Positions 5,218 through 10,826 of a stretch of DNA of 12,960 nucleotides are shown one piece after another; positions within the stretch are counted from its first letter, which is position 1; each line of letters begins with the position of its first letter. The DNA is from Suilimivivens sp964571145 (GTDB taxonomy: Bacteria; Bacillota; Clostridia; Lachnospirales; Lachnospiraceae): the NCBI GenBank assembly GCA_964571145.1, contig CAZNAP010000067.1:1-12960 (forward strand), given 5' to 3'. The notes beneath the pieces were generated by a model. The model was not told where the DNA came from and ran no database searches. It saw only the letters and a list, made by a program, of their open reading frames with translations. Position numbers and translations under genes: made by a program.

Positions 5218-7095
5218 ATGTTTGTTTTGCAGATAACAGCATTTATCATAATGATATTATGCATTTCGTGGTTTTTTAAAGAGAGTGCAATAACTGTACT
5301 GCCGGTGGGCGTCAGTCTATTGATTTTGCTTTTATACATACTTGCTTTTTTCCAAGGGCTGTTGCTTTCGGATTATATTGCGATAGGGATATTGCTTACA
5401 ATGCTCGTAGTGATTGTCAGAGCCTCAAAAGAAAAGCGCAAAGCACTTATGCAGTTTGCAAAAAAGAAATTACTCAGTCCTGAAATGATAGCTGCGTGCG
5501 GAATGCTTCTGATTGTAACCATCTGCGTAAATAATAAGGTGGTTACCTGGTGGGATGACTATAATTTCTGGGCAACAGATGTTAAGTCATTGTTTTATCT
5601 GAACGGGTTTGCTGACAAGTATGCTAATGTGGCAGTTGAATTTGGTGATTATCCGCCAGGAACACAACTGTTTAAATGGTGGTTTTTACACTTTTCTCCC
5701 AAACAGTTTAGCGAGGGATTGATGTTTGCAGGTTACTATGCAATGAATCTTATTTTTCTATTTCCGCTGCTGAAGCTGATTAAGCACAAAAATGTATTAA
5801 CTATGTTTGCAGGTGCAATTATGCTGTGGCTTTTGCCGGCAGTAGCAGAAAACTTTTGGTGTGACGGAACCTGCGCAGACTTGACTATGGCATTGGTTTA
5901 TGGTGCTTTTTTAGTATCGGTAGTGGATAAAGAGGGGCATAGTCCACTGTTTTATTATGGTAGGCAGGGCTTGTTTTTAATGATACTGGTATTATGTAAA
6001 AATACAGGCTTCATATGGGTAGCAATTGGACTGGTCTTTTGTTACGGATATCATATTGTGGTTCAAGCACAGGAAAAATTTAATCAACAACAAAGAAAAA
6101 TCAATTGCCACAGGTTGGTACTGGTCACCGCAATGCCGATTTTGGCAGAAGGTTCGTGGCTTTTATTCTGTCTGTTGAATAGACGGGTGGCTAAACTTAC
6201 AGGTACGGCAGTACATATGGTAACGGGCAGTATTAAGATTCCTTCCTATCAGGAGGAGATGGTAGCTGCTTTTGTGGAAGCATTTGTTAAATGGCCCCTT
6301 CATAGATGGAAAACAATAGGCATAGATTTAAGCCCGCTTGCATGTTATTTATTGATATTATTATTAATGTTTATTCTGTTTCGTACACATATACTGGATA
6401 AACCGAAGGCAATCTTTATAGCATCTTTTTTTGCAGTGTCAGGATTGGTCTTTTATGCTTTGAACTTGTTCAGTCATTTAACGATATTTGCTGTGGAAAC
6501 ACAGTATTTGGAACCATACGGTATGGTATCGTCTATTGAAAGGTATGGAGCACCTTTTACGGTGGGCGGTTTATTTTTGACTATATATTTACTTATGAAA
6601 TATGCCAAAACAGATAAAGTATTTGCTTGGTGTCTATTGTTTGTTTTAGTCACTACTGATTTGAATAGTGCGTGGCGGGCACTGTATGGTTACAGAACGC
6701 AGATAGCAGAGGAGTCAGCGAAACGAAATGAAATTGTGGATTCACAAGCACAGCAATTTTTGGAGGCGATTGGCGCAGGTGAAGACGCAAAGATAGGAAG
6801 AGTTTTATATTTGCGAGATATTTCAGATGTGAGCTGGGTAAGAAATACCTATACTGGTTTTGAAGCGTCACCAATCTCTGTTATGTATGGTAATATTAAT
6901 ACTGAAAGTACCAACAGTCAGGATATTCTGGCGGCTATTGAAGATGTACATGCGGAATTTGTCTATGTGGAAAAGTTAGTAGGCAATGAACAAGCTATTT
7001 TTGAGCCTTTGGTCGACCATTCTTTTGAATACGGATGCCTATATCAGGTTATAGGGAATGCACAGGATGTGAAGTTGGTAAAATATGCGAAGTAA
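5218..7095 (+). CDS. Polytopic membrane protein, GT-C-type glycosyltransferase-like
   Basis: 625 residues with roughly eleven or twelve hydrophobic segments spanning about 1-480 and a soluble C-terminal domain (about 485-625). The first large extracytoplasmic loop carries WWDDYNFWATDVKSLFY (111-127, acidic pair D113/D114) and DYPPG (144-148). A later loop has SSIERYG (438-444). An acidic pair in the first loop of a many-pass protein is characteristic of GT-C glycosyltransferases (PMT/ArnT/GT39-like). These move sugars from lipid-phosphate donors to acceptors outside the membrane. The following gene encodes a predicted polyprenyl-phosphate sugar transferase/flippase fusion, the kind of protein that would supply such a donor, which supports this reading. 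The ATG is preceded by AAAGG at 5204-5208 (9 bp). Acceptor and sugar are unknown, and I do not recognise a named family. Confidence 0.8.
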   Translation: MFVLQITAFIIMILCISWFFKESAITVLPVGVSLLILLLYILAFFQGLLLSDYIAIGILLTMLVVIVRASKEKRKALMQFAKKKLLSPEMIAACGMLLIVTICVNNKVVTWWDDYNFWATDVKSLFYLNGFADKYANVAVEFGDYPPGTQLFKWWFLHFSPKQFSEGLMFAGYYAMNLIFLFPLLKLIKHKNVLTMFAGAIMLWLLPAVAENFWCDGTCADLTMALVYGAFLVSVVDKEGHSPLFYYGRQGLFLMILVLCKNTGFIWVAIGLVFCYGYHIVVQAQEKFNQQQRKINCHRLVLVTAMPILAEGSWLLFCLLNRRVAKLTGTAVHMVTGSIKIPSYQEEMVAAFVEAFVKWPLHRWKTIGIDLSPLACYLLILLLMFILFRTHILDKPKAIFIASFFAVSGLVFYALNLFSHLTIFAVETQYLEPYGMVSSIERYGAPFTVGGLFLTIYLLMKYAKTDKVFAWCLLFVLVTTDLNSAWRALYGYRTQIAEESAKRNEIVDSQAQQFLEAIGAGEDAKIGRVLYLRDISDVSWVRNTYTGFEASPISVMYGNINTESTNSQDILAAIEDVHAEFVYVEKLVGNEQAIFEPLVDHSFEYGCLYQVIGNAQDVKLVKYAK

Positions 7096-7125
7096 AGAAG
7101 AAAGCGAAGGAGTAGAGAAGAACAA

Positions 7126-8190
7126 ATGAGTAATCATATAAATCGTTTGGAAATACCAATCATTATTCCCTCTTTCGAACCCGATGAAAAGTTGCTAAAC
7201 TTGTTGCAACAGCTTCGGGCTGTGAATATTGTGAATATCGTAATTGTAGATGACGGTAGCGGCATAGAATATTCCCGCTTTTTTGACGAAGCTGAAAAAC
7301 AATATGGGTGTCATGTTTTACATCATGCTATAAATCAAGGGAAAGGACGGGCTTTAAAAACTGCCTTTGATTATTGCTTACGCCAGTTACCTGATATGCC
7401 CGGAGTTATTACTGCTGACTCAGATGGTCAACATACACCCGAATGTATATTGGATTGTGTAGATTCTTTATTGGAGAATACAGATTCACTCATTTTAGGC
7501 TGTAGATGTTTTGACCAGGAGGATGTGCCGGCTCGATCTGAATTTGGGAATAAGTGTACTAGAATTGTCATGAAATATTTGGCCGGTATTTCAATATCGG
7601 ACACGCAGACCGGATTGCGCGGAATTCCAACAGAATTTATGAAGCAGTTGCTTTTTGTCAAAGGAGAACGCTTTGAATTTGAAACTAATATGCTGCTGGA
7701 AGCAAAGAACCGAAAAATGTCATTTATTGAAGTACCTATTAAAACAATCTATATAGAAGAAAATAAAACTAGTCATTTTCACCCCATTAAGGATTCGGTT
7801 AAGATATATATGATTTTTGGAAAATTCTTATTTTCGTCACTATCGTCCAGTATCGTAGATTTAGTGTTGTTTTCTTTATTTTGTATTTTATTGCGAAAAG
7901 TATCGTTTGGCAGTATCACTTATCTAACTGTGGCGACGGTTGGAGCCAGAGTGCTTTCTGCATTATATAATTACACAATTAATAATAAAGTGGTTTTTCA
8001 AAGTGACAATCCAATTAGAACCACTTTACCCAGATACATCTTGCTTGCAGTAATACAAATGACATGCAGTGCATTACTGGTTAACTTACTTTATCCATTA
8101 TTCGGAGGTGCAGAGGTGCTGGTTAAAATTCCAGTAGATGTCATTTTGTTCTTTTTGAGTTTTGTGATTCAAAGAGAGTTTGTGTATTGA
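7126..8190 (+). CDS. GT2 glycosyltransferase-GtrA fusion (polyprenyl-phosphate sugar transferase/flippase)
   Basis: 354 residues. The N-terminal part (about 1-225) is a family 2 glycosyltransferase of the dolichyl-phosphate mannose synthase type: PIIIPSFE near the start, nucleotide-binding DDGS (42-45), metal-binding DSD within ADSDGQH (97-103), and the QTGLRG (161-166) and FEFETNML (183-190) segments. The C-terminal part (about 233-354) is a GtrA-like four-helix membrane domain, with the typical YNYTINNKVVF (281-291) and a closing FVIQREFVY. By family knowledge it charges undecaprenyl phosphate with a sugar, and the GtrA part probably helps flip it outward. It lies 30 bp after the GT-C-like gene, so the pair likely forms one glycosylation unit. 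The ribosome binding site is poor: AAGGAG (7107-7112) lies 13 bp from ATG and a weaker GAGAAG is nearer. Confidence 0.92.
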   Translation: MSNHINRLEIPIIIPSFEPDEKLLNLLQQLRAVNIVNIVIVDDGSGIEYSRFFDEAEKQYGCHVLHHAINQGKGRALKTAFDYCLRQLPDMPGVITADSDGQHTPECILDCVDSLLENTDSLILGCRCFDQEDVPARSEFGNKCTRIVMKYLAGISISDTQTGLRGIPTEFMKQLLFVKGERFEFETNMLLEAKNRKMSFIEVPIKTIYIEENKTSHFHPIKDSVKIYMIFGKFLFSSLSSSIVDLVLFSLFCILLRKVSFGSITYLTVATVGARVLSALYNYTINNKVVFQSDNPIRTTLPRYILLAVIQMTCSALLVNLLYPLFGGAEVLVKIPVDVILFFLSFVIQREFVY

Positions 8191-8206
8191 TTTTATAGTG
8201 AAATGG

Positions 8207-8236
8207 TTGACAGGAGTAAACTTCAGGCGGTATACT
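8207..8236 (+). promoter_or_regulatory. Strong sigma-A promoter upstream of the ECF/kinase pair
   Basis: A perfect TTGACA (8207-8212), an 18-bp spacer and TATACT (8231-8236). The transcription start should be near 8243. It begins 16 bp after the stop of the GT2-GtrA gene. It is the only convincing promoter before the ECF gene, although a terminator lies between them. Confidence 0.78.
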
Positions 8237-8242
8237 TTCATT

Positions 8243-8326
8243 AATTAATGTTGGATTGAAATCCAATAAAATGTCAAGAAGGCATTTGTTCTAAGCAACT
8301 CGAATAGGACAAGTGCCTTTATTTTT
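8243..8326 (+). ncRNA. Possible short leader transcript or small RNA
   Basis: This is the interval between the predicted transcription start and the end of the terminator, about 85 nt. It contains a small hairpin TTGGAT-TGAA-ATCCAA (8250-8265) followed by the terminator hairpin. I found no match to preQ1, fluoride, TPP or other short riboswitch cores, and no clear anti-terminator pairing. The call rests only on promoter and terminator placement. Confidence 0.35.
8281..8326 (+). terminator. Terminator between promoter and ECF gene
   Basis: A 13-bp stem with two G-T wobbles: GGCATTTGTTCTA (8281-8293) pairs with TAGGACAAGTGCC (8305-8317) around an 11-base loop. A T-rich tail TTTATTTTT follows. 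It ends about 85 nt after the predicted start at 8243. It could end readthrough from the glycosyltransferase operon, end a small RNA, or act as an attenuator for the ECF gene. Confidence 0.8.
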
Positions 8327-8415
8327 GTATAAGCACGAGTGACTAGATGAGTGCCGATGACATAGCATGAAACACATATAACATTACAGATTTTGAGAGA
8401 GGAATGGTTATTATA

Positions 8416-8958
8416 ATGAAAGAGAGTAAAAGAATAGATTTACGAAAGATGATTTATGCAGCTGTATGTCTGGCATTGTGTATGGTATTACCTTTTTTGA
8501 CAGGTCAGATTCAACAGATTGGAAATGCATTGAGCCCCATGCACATACCTGTTCTATTATGCGGTTTTTTGTGTGGCTGGCCTTATGCATTAGTGGTGGG
8601 AGCAATTGCACCGCTATTGCGATTTGCCTTATTTGGAATGCCGCCTATTTATCCGATTGGAGTGGCAATGTGTTTTGAGCTGGCAGCTTATGGTGTCTTG
8701 GCAGGTATTTTATATAAGAAACTGCCCAAGAAGACACTGAATGTATACGTGGCATTAATTGGTGCCATGTTAGGTGGTCGTATCGTCTGGGGACTGGTAC
8801 GTTTTGGGATGGCATTGTTATTCCATGTGGAATTTTCACCGGCAATGTTTCTGGCAGGTGCATTTATAACTGCGATTCCTGGAATTATATGCCACATTGT
8901 TTTGATACCGATTATTGTGTTGGCAATGGAGAAGGCAAAGCTTACAATAAAAAATTAG
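8416..8958 (+). CDS. ECF transporter S-component (substrate-binding membrane subunit)
   Basis: 180 residues from the chosen start, with about five to six hydrophobic segments. Typical S-component features are the N-terminal ALCMVLPFLTGQI, LSPMHIPVLLCGFLCGWPYALVVGAIAPLLR (39-69), FGMPPIYP (73-80) and GGRIVWG (120-126). Such subunits bind a vitamin or related small molecule with high affinity and work with a shared EcfA1-EcfA2-EcfT energising module. That module is not in this window, which is usual for group II systems. An ATG at 8404 sits directly on the Shine-Dalgarno-like AGAGAGGA (8396-8403), so the ATG at 8416 is preferred although the spacing is a little long. A P-loop kinase follows after 20 bp. 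Its acceptor may be the transported compound (a vitamin such as pantothenate, or a nucleoside), but the sequence alone does not fix the substrate. Confidence 0.88.
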   Translation: MKESKRIDLRKMIYAAVCLALCMVLPFLTGQIQQIGNALSPMHIPVLLCGFLCGWPYALVVGAIAPLLRFALFGMPPIYPIGVAMCFELAAYGVLAGILYKKLPKKTLNVYVALIGAMLGGRIVWGLVRFGMALLFHVEFSPAMFLAGAFITAIPGIICHIVLIPIIVLAMEKAKLTIKN

Positions 8959-8978
8959 GATAGTATAGGCGGACAGTG

Positions 8979-9554
8979 ATGAAGTATTTAGAACCAATTA
9001 GAAAGCAGATTGAAGAGCTGCTAAAAACCAATAAGAGTATCATAGTGGCAATCGACGGTTGCGCAGCCTCAGGAAAAACTACAGCAGCCACTTATTTAGC
9101 TGAATATTTTCATGGAAATGTAATTCATATGGATGATTTCTTTTTACCATTTGATATGCGTACACAGGAGCGACTGAATCAACCCGGAGGAAATATTCAT
9201 TCAGAACGATTTCTTGAAGAAGTCTGGAAGCCGCTTCGGGCAGGCAGAGAAATTTCTTATCGACGATTCGACTGTGCTTTGGGTGATTTTGGAGACAATA
9301 TTAACATCAAACCAAAGGCAGTTACCATTATTGAAGGTGCTTACAGTATGCGTCCCGATTTTATTTCATATGATTTGGGCGTATTCTTTGAAAGCAAACA
9401 AAATGTACAATATGACAGAATCCTAAAAAGAAACGGTTCAGAAAAGCTGGAAGCTTTTAGGAATCGGTTTATACCTATGGAGAACAAATACTTTGAGGCT
9501 TTTTCCATAAAAAATCAGGCAGATTTATTGGTTGATACATCATTTGTTTTTTGA
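8979..9554 (+). CDS. P-loop kinase of the uridine kinase/phosphoribulokinase type
   Basis: 191 residues from ATG 8979. A GTG at 8976 is also in frame, but the ATG sits 6 bp from GGCGG (8968-8972). The Walker A motif GCAASGKT lies at 27-34. HMDDFFLP (50-57) supplies the acidic residues that contact the phosphate acceptor, and TIIEGAYS (116-123) is the Walker-B-like strand and turn seen in uridine kinases. The C-terminal half has an Arg-rich lid region (RILKRNG, RNRFIPMENKYFEAF). Family members phosphorylate nucleosides or vitamin precursors with ATP or GTP, and pantothenate kinase CoaA belongs to the same superfamily. Placement 20 bp after the ECF S-component suggests it traps the imported compound as a phosphate. 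The true substrate is unknown. Its 3' end overlaps the convergent M23 gene by 40 bp. Confidence 0.85.
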   Translation: MKYLEPIRKQIEELLKTNKSIIVAIDGCAASGKTTAATYLAEYFHGNVIHMDDFFLPFDMRTQERLNQPGGNIHSERFLEEVWKPLRAGREISYRRFDCALGDFGDNINIKPKAVTIIEGAYSMRPDFISYDLGVFFESKQNVQYDRILKRNGSEKLEAFRNRFIPMENKYFEAFSIKNQADLLVDTSFVF

Positions 9555-10600
9555 TAATTTGTGACAACAGGGTCTCTCATTTGAAAGCAGCGGAACCATT
9601 CTTTGGTTTCCATATTCTTTTCGGTGAGGGATCTATTTTTGTACAGAAAACGGGTTAAAGCATAGCAGTCTACCCAGATTTCGTTATTACCTTCTTTTTG
9701 TGATTCATCAAAAATAAGCTGCAATCCCCAATGTAGATGCACAGTATCAATGTTGTTGGTATTTTCCTTGGTACTGTAACCGGTGTGTCCCATATAACCA
9801 ATGACATCGCCTGCCGTTACAATGCTGCCTTCTTTTAGATTCAAAGCATAAGGGAAATTTTGACGTAGGTGTGCATAATAATAGTAGCGTTTCTGATCAA
9901 AACTGCGAATGCCGATGCGCCAGCCACCATACTGGTTCCAGCCAAGGGCTTCCACTCGTCCTGATTCTATTGCTATGATTGGTACTCCAACTTGCCCCAT
10001 CATGTCGTGCCCCAGATGTTGCCGTTTGTAACCATAGCTTCTGGAGGAACCGAAATCATCATAATCATTATAGGAAAACCCTTTTGCAATAGGGGAAAAG
10101 GCTTTTAGTCCATAGACGCTTTTCCAGATTTTGCCGCCCTTTTCATCTTCCTGCTCAATTTCATATTCTCCTACCATGCCGCCAAGGACGGCTTCATAAG
10201 CTTCATAGTAATAGTCGTAGTATTCCATATCTATGGTCAATTCTTGTAAAGTGGATTCTTGAGAGGATAAGGTTTTGGCTAGTTTTTCGATACGGGCTAG
10301 ACTGCTTTTTCCAAAATCTCCTCCTTCACGAGCCCCTACATAAGCCAGAAGCTCAATCCAGTTCAGATGCACGTCACTGCCATAACTTTCTACATCCAAT
10401 TCGTAGGCAAGACACAGTGCCTCATAGGTCACATTAAAATCAACCCATTTGATGTAATTGCCTTTTGTTCCAGCTACAACTTCAATTGCAGGAGGCGTTT
10501 CTTCTATATAAAGTGGTACAAGATAATACGTTACAAGTAGACAGATTACTGAAACAAGTAAACAAATAGACAACCAAAAAGCATACTTACGTCTTTTCAT
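9515..10600 (-). CDS. Membrane-anchored M23 (LytM-type) peptidase
   Basis: 361 residues. A single N-terminal membrane segment (about 8-30, after MKRRK) anchors it with the rest outside. An uncharacterised helical region follows (about 40-165, with YYDYYYEAYEAVLGGMVGEYE). The peptidase domain spans about 185-300. Zinc ligands are H195 and D199 (HLGHD) and H290 in HLH (288-290); YYAHL (H244) and H288 supply the usual catalytic histidines. The GYMGHTGYS segment (268-276) is typical of the fold. M23 enzymes cut peptide cross-links in peptidoglycan, and all motif residues are present, so it should be active. The C-terminal tail (about 320-361) lies beyond the domain. The start at 10600 has only a weak ribosome binding site. 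The gene is convergent with the kinase and divergent from the chemoreceptor. Similar anchored proteins occur in Lachnospiraceae (from memory), but I know no established role. Confidence 0.92.
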   Translation of the reverse strand: MKRRKYAFWLSICLLVSVICLLVTYYLVPLYIEETPPAIEVVAGTKGNYIKWVDFNVTYEALCLAYELDVESYGSDVHLNWIELLAYVGAREGGDFGKSSLARIEKLAKTLSSQESTLQELTIDMEYYDYYYEAYEAVLGGMVGEYEIEQEDEKGGKIWKSVYGLKAFSPIAKGFSYNDYDDFGSSRSYGYKRQHLGHDMMGQVGVPIIAIESGRVEALGWNQYGGWRIGIRSFDQKRYYYYAHLRQNFPYALNLKEGSIVTAGDVIGYMGHTGYSTKENTNNIDTVHLHWGLQLIFDESQKEGNNEIWVDCYALTRFLYKNRSLTEKNMETKEWFRCFQMRDPVVTNYQKTNDVSTNKSA

Positions 10601-10636
10601 AATAGTTACCGCTGAGTTCTACTGGGATTCTCTATC

Positions 10637-10642
10637 ATTATA
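10637..10642 (-). promoter_or_regulatory. -10 box of the M23 gene promoter
   Basis: Read on the minus strand, TATAAT occupies 10642-10637, about 37 bp upstream of the M23 start codon. A -35 at 17-bp spacing would be ATTCTA (10665-10660), a weak match, so the gene may need an activator or be poorly expressed. This -35 abuts the -35 of the divergent chemoreceptor promoter. Confidence 0.55.
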
Positions 10643-10662
10643 TGTGTTTTTTTGAAAAATAG

Positions 10663-10678
10663 AATTGTAAACACAATT
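10663..10678. promoter_or_regulatory. Inverted repeat between divergent promoters, possible operator
   Basis: AATTGT-AAAC-ACAATT is a perfect 6-4-6 inverted repeat. The adjoining ACAATTGT (10673-10680) is itself palindromic. It covers the -35 regions of both divergent promoters, where a regulator could act on the M23 and chemoreceptor genes together. The regulator is unknown. Confidence 0.4.
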
Positions 10679-10692
10679 GTTTGTGATATACT
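10665..10692 (+). promoter_or_regulatory. Promoter of the chemoreceptor gene
   Basis: TTGTAA (10665-10670) and TATACT (10687-10692) are 16 bp apart, with TG at 10684-10685 forming an extended -10. The expected start near 10699 gives a long leader of about 128 nt. A motility sigma (SigD/FliA) type promoter was looked for and not found. Confidence 0.62.
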
Positions 10693-10778
10693 GAATATTA
10701 GGAATAATTTGAATCTATAAACCGAATTGTTTCTATAAATGAATATACGGATATAAATTGATGAAAATTAAGACAAAT

Positions 10779-10803
10779 GGATGTGATGGGGGTCCGGACA
10801 TCC
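10779..10803 (+). promoter_or_regulatory. Leader hairpin just before the chemoreceptor ribosome binding site
   Basis: GGATGT (10779-10784) pairs with ACATCC (10798-10803) around a 13-base GC-rich loop that itself contains the start of a palindrome (GTCCGGAC, 10793-10800). It ends 9 bp before the GAGGAGGT ribosome binding site (10813-10820). The patch is clearly GC-richer than the AT-rich leader around it. It could affect translation, but no riboswitch class was recognised. Confidence 0.35.
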
Positions 10804-10826
10804 GAAAAGGGTGAGGAGGTACAGAA

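Noticed and set aside
8243..8330. Known riboswitch in the ECF gene leader
   Set aside because: No preQ1, fluoride or TPP core could be matched. It is kept only as an unexplained terminated leader.
10718..10756. Possible SigD/FliA motility promoter before the chemoreceptor gene
   Set aside because: TAAA and a CGGATAT-like element exist, but the spacing (24 or 6 bp) does not fit the expected 15 bp.
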